DNA from: SAR324 cluster bacterium | Lineage (GTDB): Bacteria > SAR324 > XYD2-FULL-50-16 > HCM1 | Assembly: GCA_002995645.1 (NCBI GenBank) | Contig: PUHO01000019.1 | Coordinates: 1 to 64,000, forward strand | Reading direction: 5' to 3' | Length of the DNA: 64,000 bases | Shown here: positions 53,524 through 61,574 of the stretch, one piece after another | Position numbering within the stretch: position 1 is the stretch's first letter | Layout of the letters: each line of letters begins with the position of its first letter | Translations under genes and position numbers: made by a program | Notes under the pieces: generated by a model | Database searches by the model: none | Seen by the model: only the letters and a program-made list of their open reading frames with translations | What the model was told of the DNA's origin: nothing

Positions 53524-56484
53524 TTAGTAATTAAAAATAGTATTATTTTTGATTTCTTTCACTTGTTCTGTATTATTTGCATCTAAGATACTATTTTTTA
53601 TTTTGTATAAATTTCCAGAGAACTTTATTGGATCTCTATTGTGCGGTATATACCAAACATTTATAGAATGGAAAACTCTATTTTTTATAGGATGCTTTAA
53701 TACGTTCTGACCGTATAACTCAACTGCACCTTTTAAGCCATCAGCCGCAATAGCCGGCATATCCGCATTTGTCGTAAAAATATCTCTATTAACCTTAATC
53801 TTCTTATTTTTTGCATTAAAATCTTTTACAAATAATAAAGACGCAATGTCAATTCCATATTTATGCTTTGCTAAAATAGCGGTACTAATGGAGTCATCTC
53901 CAAAACTATGATCAGATATTAGAATAATTTTTGTGTTATCATATATATTATTTGCTTTTAACCAAACTAAAAATTTAGATAGCATTCTAACAGCGCATAA
54001 CGTGCTTGCATAATGCGCTCCTGTTGGGGTTTGTCTATCATTTTTTAACGTGTAATCCGATATATAGCTTCTATCCTGATTGTTTAGCGTAGGTCTACAA
54101 GTTTTTGGGTTATACAAATAAGGCGGATGTACCATCATAACCGTAAAAAACTTAAAAGTTGGGCGCGTTGCTTTTACATCAGCTATAGCAGGTAAATAAT
54201 GCAGCAACATTCCTCTCTTAATACCAGTCCGCGGACTTGTGAGCTCTGTTTTTACGCCCCAATCACCTTCATCATAAACAAATTGCCGAAAAGCATAAGG
54301 CGTTAATTTAAATAGGCTTGCCATACTCATAAATGTAGTTTTGACATTACTATATAAACCTTTATAAAAGTCGTCTTTCATTTTTGTATACTTATATCTT
54401 TTATCATAAAAATAAGGCACACAATTATCAAAATAAAATTTATCTCTCATACAACTTCTTGGGGTCCATCCATCGATTGTCGTATACTGATTATGTAGCA
54501 AACTTACTTCATAGTTATTCTTATGAAATAAAGTTGTTAACCTATTATAATTTTCACGATATTGCTCCACAATTGGTCTTTTTGGATTTGTATTTTGTTG
54601 ATATGACGTATGTTTCAAACCGCCTAACATACCAAATAAACCGGGATAAGTATGCATTCCTGTTGTCATTGAATCAGCATACCATGTAAAACCGCTATAC
54701 TCGTCTAAATATTTATATTTTTCTTTTAACATTTCACCAATAAATTCACCGGTGAAACCGTCTAGCATAAATACAATTACGTTCTTTTTTGTCTTTGAAA
54801 AACTAACAACACTATGCGTTATTTTATTTGTTTCTATCTTCGCTGTTGTAGTTACGTTTTCTATCTGCCTGTTAGTAGTAAAATAGTAGTATCCTCCTCC
54901 TAAAAAAGACGCCACTACAAGTAACATGACAAGATTACTAAATACACGCGCATATTTAGTAAATAAAATCAACCCAATAATAACAGCCACAGCAAAGATA
55001 ATAATAACATCTTTATATATATTAAAACTATATAAGTTATCTGTTTTAGACAACGCAATTCCCATTAAAAAGCCATAGTCACCTTTAAAAACAACGGCAT
55101 AAGCTAAGCCTGCTATAGTTATTATAATACCAAAAAACTGCACAGTTGTTTTTAGTTTTTTAGGTAATAAATAATTAATAAAAACAATACATAGCCAAGT
55201 TAAAACCATCATAGGAATTAACTCTTCTATCATAGAATAGATAGTAAAATCAAAGTCATCAACTGGTGCAAAATGTAAAAGCGCTACTGGCATATACCAA
55301 AATATCAAACTTACAATTAAGGTAGCGCAAGCAAAAAACAAAAGAGATAAGTTTGTTTTAATTCGCGACGTAATGCTTGTATAGCAATATTGTAAAAAGG
55401 GATGTCCATAAACTAAATTCAATAAAATCAGAGCATATAGTATATTTCTTCTTGCAAGTAAAACCGGGAGACCTTCTTTAACTGCTAATATTACAATAGA
55501 GACAACAACAATAGCAATACAAATAAAACCTAAGCCATGTTTAAGGTAACTAGCCCCAGTTCGCTTTTGCCCTTTTGTTTTTTTATAGATAAATACAAAA
55601 TGAAGTATTGTAATAACAATCCAATAGGCTATTAAAGAAACTATAATAGGATAACTATGCGAATTGAACCAACCGTATATAACTAGAAATACATTAACAA
55701 GAACAAATCCTAATACGGCAATATCGCGCAGTAATAATTGTATTCCTTCCGGCGCCGTTACTTTTTCCACCATAGCGGCACGTTTATCTTTTATTCGTTT
55801 AATTAACTCTTGGTGAGTTTCAATATAATGATACACCATGTTTTTTAATAACGAAAATACATTATTCAATGTCCAATACCAGACTAATGCAAAAGGAGAA
55901 TTGTATAACACGACTAAAAAAAGTAGTGCTAATCCAACCAATTGTATCTTATCTCTTCTTTCTAGGTGTTTTGTATAAACAAAGGCACTAAATAGGTTAA
56001 TTGCCGTCATGATAAACGGCATTACGTTAATACGTAACGTACCTATCTTTAATAACTGATCCGGTTCGGCTATGTTTTGAAAAAAGCCAAAATCTAACTG
56101 TGTATTAACATAGTGATAGTGACTTAAAAAGTGATATGCTGCAAAAAAGAAAGGAACTTGGATTAGAAAACCAAAACTGTTACGTACTGCTTTAATAGGA
56201 TGATAACCATGTATTTTATACACTGTGTTAATCATAGCCATACGCTCTGATTTTACAAAGCTTTTCTTTATCATTACAAGCTCGTCTTTCATTTTAGCTT
56301 GGATTGCTCTTTCTGCGTTCTGCCATTTTTCCGCCATATGATATAACGGTAAAAGCAGTATGTTAACAACTAAGCTTAAAACAAGTATGGACATGCTATA
56401 GATATGGGTAACCTGTAACACATGTACAAATATATATCCCATTAACAATTCTAATGGAGCTATAAATAATAAATATAAAATCAT
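53524..56484 (-). CDS. YidC-like insertase domain fused to sulfatase/LtaS-like domain, paralogue 1
   Basis: 986 residues with the same layout as its neighbour: YidC/Oxa1-type N-terminus (to about 235), a multi-helix membrane middle part, then a sulfatase-superfamily domain (VIVFMLDGFTGEF, HTYPGLFGMLGG, VMMVHPPYLYNP, IILISDHSFGDD). The first 235 residues differ from the paralogue at only a handful of positions; the C-terminal domain differs much more and has a separate tail. This is the paralogue nearer the promoter, 36 nt after the glycerophosphotransferase-like gene. Both copies keep the presumed metal and nucleophile positions, so both may be active on different substrates. Confidence 0.75.
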   Translation of the reverse strand: MILYLLFIAPLELLMGYIFVHVLQVTHIYSMSILVLSLVVNILLLPLYHMAEKWQNAERAIQAKMKDELVMIKKSFVKSERMAMINTVYKIHGYHPIKAVRNSFGFLIQVPFFFAAYHFLSHYHYVNTQLDFGFFQNIAEPDQLLKIGTLRINVMPFIMTAINLFSAFVYTKHLERRDKIQLVGLALLFLVVLYNSPFALVWYWTLNNVFSLLKNMVYHYIETHQELIKRIKDKRAAMVEKVTAPEGIQLLLRDIAVLGFVLVNVFLVIYGWFNSHSYPIIVSLIAYWIVITILHFVFIYKKTKGQKRTGASYLKHGLGFICIAIVVVSIVILAVKEGLPVLLARRNILYALILLNLVYGHPFLQYCYTSITSRIKTNLSLLFFACATLIVSLIFWYMPVALLHFAPVDDFDFTIYSMIEELIPMMVLTWLCIVFINYLLPKKLKTTVQFFGIIITIAGLAYAVVFKGDYGFLMGIALSKTDNLYSFNIYKDVIIIFAVAVIIGLILFTKYARVFSNLVMLLVVASFLGGGYYYFTTNRQIENVTTTAKIETNKITHSVVSFSKTKKNVIVFMLDGFTGEFIGEMLKEKYKYLDEYSGFTWYADSMTTGMHTYPGLFGMLGGLKHTSYQQNTNPKRPIVEQYRENYNRLTTLFHKNNYEVSLLHNQYTTIDGWTPRSCMRDKFYFDNCVPYFYDKRYKYTKMKDDFYKGLYSNVKTTFMSMASLFKLTPYAFRQFVYDEGDWGVKTELTSPRTGIKRGMLLHYLPAIADVKATRPTFKFFTVMMVHPPYLYNPKTCRPTLNNQDRSYISDYTLKNDRQTPTGAHYASTLCAVRMLSKFLVWLKANNIYDNTKIILISDHSFGDDSISTAILAKHKYGIDIASLLFVKDFNAKNKKIKVNRDIFTTNADMPAIAADGLKGAVELYGQNVLKHPIKNRVFHSINVWYIPHNRDPIKFSGNLYKIKNSILDANNTEQVKEIKNNTIFNY

Positions 56485-56520
56485 ATTATTCTCTTATTAT
56501 GTAATTTTATTAAGAAGTTT

Positions 56521-57822
56521 TTACTTTATTTTGTTGTGTATTTCTACAAGCTGATCAACGGCAACTTTAGCTACGTTTCCATAATTAAACAACGCTTTTT
56601 CACGTATATTTCGTATATTTTCTACATATTGCGTATTTGTAGTAACTTCTTGGATAATATTTTCCATGTTTTCTAGATCGTCAACGCTTATTTGTTTACC
56701 AATTTGATCTGCAACTAATATTTCCCAAACTTCATCTTTTATGTAATGAGCTTCCAAGCCTGCGGTAACAAGTTCTGATTTAATAGTAAGTACCGGTTTT
56801 TCAAAGACAAAAGCAAAATCAAACATAATACCGGATAAATCAGATATAAGTAAATCAGACGATACTAAAGAATGAAAGTTATCTGGATTCGAATCCCAAG
56901 TTAAGTTTGTGTACGAACTCAATTCCTTTGTGATCCCGTCTAACATAGGCTTTTCTACTATATAGCTTTGTGGATGAGGACGTAAAATAACACTATGTCC
57001 TTTATCTAGTAAAGTTTTTAAGAATTGACTGCCAAATTTTGTTAAAAGCCCATTATTTCCCCATGTAGGCGCAACTAGGATTGTTTTCTTCTCACCGGTA
57101 TTTTCATTTTCTTTCTTCTGCAATTGATAGTCTGCATATTTTTTCTTTAATTCATCTATATAAGGTATGCCGATTTTATAAATATCTTTTGCCTTTGTAT
57201 TTCGTATGCCTTCTAGTTTTCTAATGTGTTCTATTTGATGTTCCCCATTAGCAAAAACACTATCGTAAAAATCAAAAGAAAAAAGTTTATAAATAGCTAC
57301 GTCAACACAAGAATGAAAAATATAGCAATAGTGTTTAACGCCCTTACTTCGTTTCAGTTGTAATACGTCTAGCCCCGGCGTAGTAGAAACAAATATATCA
57401 GCTTCTAACATGCTTAAAATAACAAAAGCCTTGCTTTTCATTCCTATAAATTGCGTATCAACCAAATCAGAAGAATAATTTAATAGATTATCGTTTTCAT
57501 TTCCTGAGAAATATAAGCATTTAATATTACGTTTAACTAATTCGTCAAGAATAGGTCTATACGTTGCTTCATATTGTGCGCCTTCGCTAAAAAACACGAT
57601 ACCATAACGTTCTTTTTGTTTGATTTTTACCCCTAACAAGCCAAGAAAAAACACTTTAGTTTTATAAAACATATTTTTTACTAAGAAAAAAATAGTTGCC
57701 ACAATTCCAAAGAAAGAGGAGATTAACATACTCCCTGTTCCCGGGTCAAGATAAGCGTATGCATTCGAAGTTAGCGATATGTAATAACATACTATTAAAA
57801 TAAGTATAGAAAAACGTTTCAT
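56521..57822 (-). CDS. CDP-glycerol glycerophosphotransferase-like protein
   Basis: 433 residues. A hydrophobic N-terminus with AYLDPGTGSMLISSFFGIVATIF (signal/anchor plus membrane helix) precedes a GT-B-like domain matching the TagF/TagB family (PF04464): KHYCYIFHSCVDVAIYKLF, VFANGEHQIEHIRKLEG, ILVAPTWGNNGLL, GHSVILRPHPQSY and the HSLVSSDLLISDLSGIMFDFAFVFEKPVL motif containing conserved D-S-G. Such enzymes join glycerol- or ribitol-phosphate units from CDP donors. The adjacent cytidylyltransferase supplies a plausible donor. It is in a diderm, so the product is probably a surface glycan or lipid modification. Confidence 0.85.
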   Translation of the reverse strand: MKRFSILILIVCYYISLTSNAYAYLDPGTGSMLISSFFGIVATIFFLVKNMFYKTKVFFLGLLGVKIKQKERYGIVFFSEGAQYEATYRPILDELVKRNIKCLYFSGNENDNLLNYSSDLVDTQFIGMKSKAFVILSMLEADIFVSTTPGLDVLQLKRSKGVKHYCYIFHSCVDVAIYKLFSFDFYDSVFANGEHQIEHIRKLEGIRNTKAKDIYKIGIPYIDELKKKYADYQLQKKENENTGEKKTILVAPTWGNNGLLTKFGSQFLKTLLDKGHSVILRPHPQSYIVEKPMLDGITKELSSYTNLTWDSNPDNFHSLVSSDLLISDLSGIMFDFAFVFEKPVLTIKSELVTAGLEAHYIKDEVWEILVADQIGKQISVDDLENMENIIQEVTTNTQYVENIRNIREKALFNYGNVAKVAVDQLVEIHNKIK

Positions 57823-57884
57823 AAAATTTACTTGTTAAGGGTTTCAAATTTAAATCATATGATTTATTTATTGTATATTATGAT

Positions 57885-58772
57885 TTATTTATTATATATA
57901 AGGAGAATACTTCCTACTAAAATAATTGCGGTAGCTAAAAATCTTGATAGCGTATTTTTCTCTTTCAAGACTACCCTTGCCAAAATAACGGACAAAGGAA
58001 TATCCCATAACCTAAGAGTATTAATTAAAACAATATTACTATTCTTCATACTTTCTGCAACTAAAATCAAGTAGTAAGAAGCATAATCACAACCGGTTGC
58101 TAACGTGATTCTTCTCCAATTAGTTTTATATGTATTTGTTAAAGAAGTTATATAAGTTCGTTTGTCTTTATTAGCAATAAATCCAAAAAAGATAAATAGA
58201 ATACTACAAAATAATAGATTATAAAACAAATAAGTTGAAGCTTCCGGTTTTACTGTTCCTTGCATAGCTTTTGCGTCAGCCATTATATATATAATAGAAC
58301 CGACTAAAGCATATAAAGCAAAAAGTAGCGATACTTTATCCGCTCCTGCTAGAGCCTTTCTTTGAATAATTCGCCAACCGTTATGAACAATAAGCGCTCC
58401 TATTATAATTAAAACCATACCGGCAAGAAAATAGAAGGTATATGTTTTGCCCCAAAACATCCATTCAAGCAAAGCCATAAAAACAGGAGTCGTCCTGAAA
58501 ATAGGATAGTAAACAGAAACGTCACCTCTTCGCAGAGCATAGCCAATTCCTGAATAGTACATTACATTACCAATCGCACTAATGAAAGCGTATAGATACA
58601 CGTAATTACTCATAGTCCAAGATGCCCCGGTAGCTAAAATTTGTATGGCAGCAATAAATACCCACCCAACAACAGCTAGTAGATACACGTCGTATCTTGG
58701 TTCTTTACCTTTTAATGCTATGTCTCTTATAGGGTGAAAACAAGCGGATAATAGAGAATATATAATTGTCAT
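57885..58772 (-). CDS. EamA/DMT-family transporter
   Basis: 295 residues with ten membrane helices in two EamA halves; the second ends with RLWDIPLSVILARVVLKEKNTLSRFLATAIILVGSILL, as usual in drug/metabolite transporters. In this operon, between TagD-like and TagF-like genes, a flippase or precursor exporter role is attractive but not shown. It overlaps nothing and is spaced 62 nt from the following gene; the gap contains a short repeated ATGATTTATTTATT motif. Confidence 0.8.
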   Translation of the reverse strand: MTIIYSLLSACFHPIRDIALKGKEPRYDVYLLAVVGWVFIAAIQILATGASWTMSNYVYLYAFISAIGNVMYYSGIGYALRRGDVSVYYPIFRTTPVFMALLEWMFWGKTYTFYFLAGMVLIIIGALIVHNGWRIIQRKALAGADKVSLLFALYALVGSIIYIMADAKAMQGTVKPEASTYLFYNLLFCSILFIFFGFIANKDKRTYITSLTNTYKTNWRRITLATGCDYASYYLILVAESMKNSNIVLINTLRLWDIPLSVILARVVLKEKNTLSRFLATAIILVGSILLIYNK

Positions 58773-58852
58773 AAGTTATTTTGTATTTGAATGTGAAAAA
58801 TGAATACTATAAATCAAATAGGGGGACACTTTTTAAAACGTACCTAGTTTAA

Positions 58853-59338
58853 TTAATCTAACGTAAAGTTCTTAGAAATAAATTGTAATAAGGTCACGGC
58901 AAGGTCGTTTTCTACTTCTTTTGTTTTATTACTTAAAGTTAACTCTGTAATAGTACGCAAAACACGTTGACGAACTTCACTACTACTAACACCTTCTGTT
59001 CTTGGTACTAACTTTAGCTTACTAGGTTCTACGTCGTTAACGTTATCGTCGCCATGTAATAATATATCAATATTATGTTGTTTTAAATAATCGTCTGTTA
59101 ACCACCAATCAGTAGGGACAACTTCGTCTACGTACTTAATAGCGCTCATAATTTCTTTACGCTCTTCATAGGAAAGCTCCGGCGTATATCCTTTTGCTTG
59201 TAAAACAGTTTCATCTGTAGATAAAGCAACTACAACAGCGCCGCCGGTTTCGTCTGCAATTTCCCTTGCCTTTTTTAATAATCGTATATGTCCGTGATGC
59301 AATATAGTTGCTGACATATCTACCATGATTCTTTTCAT
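58853..59338 (-). CDS. Glycerol-3-phosphate cytidylyltransferase-like (TagD type)
   Basis: 161 residues, nucleotidyltransferase fold. ATILHHGHIRLLKKA carries the HxGH motif, LSYEERKEIMSAIKYVDEVVP and the ISSTxxR-like VSSSEVRQR close the active site. Length and motifs fit the cytidylyltransferase family that makes CDP-glycerol or related CDP-alcohols (TagD/GCT; a CDP-ethanolamine-type enzyme is possible). It begins the operon, with a strong GGAGG ribosome site, and logically supplies the CDP donor for the next-but-one gene. Confidence 0.85.
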   Translation of the reverse strand: MKRIMVDMSATILHHGHIRLLKKAREIADETGGAVVVALSTDETVLQAKGYTPELSYEERKEIMSAIKYVDEVVPTDWWLTDDYLKQHNIDILLHGDDNVNDVEPSKLKLVPRTEGVSSSEVRQRVLRTITELTLSNKTKEVENDLAVTLLQFISKNFTLD

Positions 59339-59566
59339 AAACCTCCAAAAATTTTAAACATAGTATTAAAAACAATTCCTTTAATTAACATTAAAAAAAA
59401 TTCTTTGTCAATTAAAGTGTTTCATTTTAAAATTAATCCTGTGAAAGAGCAGCGTTTTATTCTTTGTTTTACGTTACATTCAAAGGATATATTAATAATT
59501 CGTACGTACTAAATATATAATTGTCCTATTTTAACTTGCATAACTATATTATTATATGTAATACTA

Positions 59567-59572
59567 TATAAT
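59567..59572 (+). promoter_or_regulatory. -10 hexamer of ssrA
   Basis: A perfect TATAAT ends 8 bp before the 5' end of the tmRNA. No good -35 hexamer is present at 16-19 bp; the upstream sequence is AT-rich, so activity may depend on an extended or UP-like element. Confidence 0.6.
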
Positions 59573-59580
59573 ACTCTTAA

Positions 59581-59951
59581 GGGGGTGTCTTGGATTTCGA
59601 CCGGAAGATAAGGTTGATAGATAAGCAAGTAGTGGTTGGACGAATGGCCACTTAAAAAATCGCCCAACAATAAATGCTGAAAATAGCAATTATACTCTAA
59701 ATAACGCTACTGCTGTAGCGTAATTAACTAGAGCAGACAACTGGTGACGTCTGATAAGCTGGTATCGTCTGTTATTCTTTTCGGACTTGTTTTTTAGTTT
59801 GCTGGAAGCTAGAAGAGACCTTTTACAGCTATGTATAGTTTTGTTTGTTTATTTATAAAAACTATAATGAATTTTTAAAAATAAACTAAACTTGTAGAAA
59901 ACTATTAGTCTACTTTTTGGGACGCGGGTTCGATTCCCGCCACCTCCACCA
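59581..59951 (+). ncRNA. ssrA: Transfer-messenger RNA (one-piece)
   Basis: The 5' end GGGGGTGTCTTGGATTTCGA pairs with the 3' end CACCTCCACCA, and the T arm GCGGGTTCGATTCCCGC is intact, giving a tRNA-Ala-like domain. Inside, a reading frame from the resume codon GCT at 59676 gives the tag AENSNYTLNNATAVA followed by TAA (59721-59723). The GCT resume codon and a following pseudoknot-rich segment fit the class. Size 371 nt is normal. tmRNA rescues ribosomes stalled on broken mRNAs and tags the products for degradation. Its 3' end is a common integration site, and an island starts immediately beyond. Confidence 0.95.
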
Positions 59952-59953
59952 GT

Positions 59954-59992
59954 AAAAAGGCTATCTAGCATTAGTTAGGTAGCCTTTTTGTT
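59954..59992 (+). terminator. Terminator of ssrA
   Basis: Stem AAAAAGGCTA (59954-59963) with TAGCCTTTTT (59980-59989), extended inside by CTA/TAG pairing, and a T tract at the 3' side. It directly follows the tmRNA. Confidence 0.9.
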
Positions 59993-60033
59993 TTATGCCG
60001 CAAGTTGGCGAGGTAACGGCAAACTTACCTTGC

Positions 60034-60062
60034 TTGACAAGCTATCTAAGGTCTTGTAATAT
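60034..60062 (+). promoter_or_regulatory. Consensus promoter for the island's first gene
   Basis: TTGACA (60034-60039), exactly 17 bp, TAATAT (60057-60062), about 96 bp upstream of the start at 60159. The -35 context TTGACAAGCTA recurs in the two tiny cassettes at 63603 and 63758. Confidence 0.65.
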
Positions 60063-60158
60063 AAGTAATATCGTCGGTTTTAACGGCAATCTATCTAGAG
60101 GCTATTTAGAGGTCTCATGAGGGAGTAATAATATTAATTTTATAATAAAGGATATAAT

Positions 60159-60665
60159 ATGACCGTATGGGTATTTAATGAGGCGAGAGACACCATAGAC
60201 AGGAATCTAAACGTAGTGCCAGCTATTTATAAATCTATAACAAAAGATGGCAAATCAAGATTTGGTTGGTCTTTTGCCAATACACACGATTTACGAAAAG
60301 AAGAGAATAAGAAGTATATAAGAGATAATAAAAATTCTGAATCCAATAAACCGAATACAGATCAATTACGATTACTAGATATAAAAGAGGGTGATTGGAT
60401 TATCCATGTAAATACGCCAGAAGACAATCTATGCACAGCTGCTAAGACAACATCAACATATAAATTTGATAAAGGTATTCAATCCTATTGGAATCCTGAC
60501 AGAAAGGACTTTAAAAGCTATTTTGAAATAGATAAAAACAGCATTATAATATTTAATCGCAATAATCCTATGTTATCTGAAATCACAGGGAGTCTAAAAA
60601 CACAAGGAAGGATACATAGAATGCAATCAGGTAAGATAAGCAGTCTTATTCTAAAATTTGAATAA
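60159..60665 (+). CDS. Unknown 168-residue protein; possible PUA/EVE-like fold
   Basis: Starts MTVWVFNEARDTIDRN with a good AAGGA ribosome site. The middle contains IKEGDWIIHVNTPEDN, TAAKTTSTYKFDKG and FEIDKNSIIIFNRNNP, a pattern of alternating strands with GDW like that of PUA/EVE-type nucleic-acid readers, but I cannot confirm a family. It is the first gene beyond ssrA, so it is likely cargo of the island. There is no signal peptide or membrane segment. It could be part of a defence system or a phage-like accessory. Confidence 0.5.
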   Translation: MTVWVFNEARDTIDRNLNVVPAIYKSITKDGKSRFGWSFANTHDLRKEENKKYIRDNKNSESNKPNTDQLRLLDIKEGDWIIHVNTPEDNLCTAAKTTSTYKFDKGIQSYWNPDRKDFKSYFEIDKNSIIIFNRNNPMLSEITGSLKTQGRIHRMQSGKISSLILKFE

Positions 60666-60744
60666 TTAATTTTAGAATACCAAATTCCTCCATTCAGTAG
60701 GATTGATTTATTAAGATAGATTTTAGTTTTCTTATAAGTTAATC

Positions 60745-60922
60745 CTACTTTGTTAACTCCCTAATCGTTTGTTTACAATTACCATCAAGAATAGCTTTCA
60801 TCGTATCTAGTGGCAAGTAAGCTAATTTAATTAACCGTCTAATATAAGCTCTATCTTTATTTTCTTTCTGTGCAATAGTAGTAATACTCTTACCGGCTTC
60901 TAATTCTTTTCGTAAAGTTCGT
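60745..60922 (-). pseudogene. Detached C-terminal remnant of a serine recombinase
   Basis: About 59 codons without a start, bounded upstream by an in-frame stop: RTLRKELEAGKSITTIAQKE, then NKDRAYIRRLIKLAYLPLD and MKAILDGNCKQTIRELTK. This matches the terminal helix-turn-helix region of phage-type serine recombinases (IAxxEGVxxxYVxRLLRLAFLAPDIxEAILDG). The N-terminal half lies at 61575-62399 with a gene between. Confidence 0.75.
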
Positions 60923-60991
60923 TAAGCTTTTATAGAGTTTTACCTTGATAGGTAAAACCCTATTTCATACCTTTTCTCATGTTAAGCAATG

Positions 60992-61453
60992 CTAAACTTT
61001 ACCCCATTGTTTATAAATCGCTTGGCATAATCTATCGTGGTATTTTGATGGAATTTTACTAGACTTAACTGATTTGATAAGTTCGGATTTCGTCTTTCCA
61101 CATTGCTTGGCAATATTACAAGCTGGCATTGTATTTATATACGGATCATCTTCAAACATATCTCCTATTTTTGAACCTAGCATATAGCCGCCAATAGCCA
61201 TCCCACCTATCATACCAAGTCCGCCTATCATACCAAACGGACCAAGTGCGGCAAGCGTTGCCGTTACTGCCGCTCCACCGGCAAGCCCAGCTGCTATCGT
61301 AAGTTCTGCTGCCAAATATCCACCAACTGGTAAAATAGCCCCTCCAGCAAGACCAGTAAAAGTTTTGACTGCTGATGTTCCTTCTTCCTTTGCTAAGGCA
61401 AGTTCTAATTTCTCATCTTTTGTTTTAATAAGTGTAAGTATTAAGGTCGACAT
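60992..61453 (-). CDS. Glycine-zipper membrane protein, unknown
   Basis: 153 residues. Start ATG 61453 is chosen because GGAG lies 8 nt upstream; a longer frame to 61492 adds residues with no ribosome site. Residues about 25-95 are glycine- and alanine-rich hydrophobic helices (GLAGGAILPVGGYLAAELTI, GGLGMIGGMAIGGYMLGSKIG), as in glycine-zipper pore or channel-like proteins. The C-terminus is basic and soluble, with two Cys (MPACNIAKQCGKTK). It sits between the two halves of the recombinase and is driven by a promoter built from 10-bp repeats. A toxin or bacteriocin-like role is conceivable but unproven. Confidence 0.5.
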   Translation of the reverse strand: MSTLILTLIKTKDEKLELALAKEEGTSAVKTFTGLAGGAILPVGGYLAAELTIAAGLAGGAAVTATLAALGPFGMIGGLGMIGGMAIGGYMLGSKIGDMFEDDPYINTMPACNIAKQCGKTKSELIKSVKSSKIPSKYHDRLCQAIYKQWGKV

Positions 61454-61500
61454 ATCAATTTCTCCAAAGAATTTATTTATAAGTAAAAACAATTTACTAC

Positions 61501-61560
61501 CTTATACTACCTTATACTACCTTATACTACCTTATACTACCTTATACTACCTTATACTAC
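61501..61560 (-). repeat. Six perfect 10-bp tandem repeats
   Basis: Six identical copies of CTTATACTAC (plus strand), read GTAGTATAAG on the minus strand. Each carries a -10-like TATAAG in the direction of the gene at 61453. Perfect identity implies recent or ongoing slippage. Confidence 0.95.
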
Positions 61561-61568
61561 CTTGTCAA
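61540..61568 (-). promoter_or_regulatory. Promoter assembled from the 10-bp repeat
   Basis: On the minus strand TTGACA (61568 to 61563) precedes the repeat tract; the second repeat offers TATAAG at a 16-bp spacing, and following repeats offer more -10 copies at 10-bp steps. It lies just after the truncated recombinase stop and about 90-110 bp upstream of the glycine-zipper gene. Confidence 0.5.
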
Positions 61569-61574
61569 TACCTT

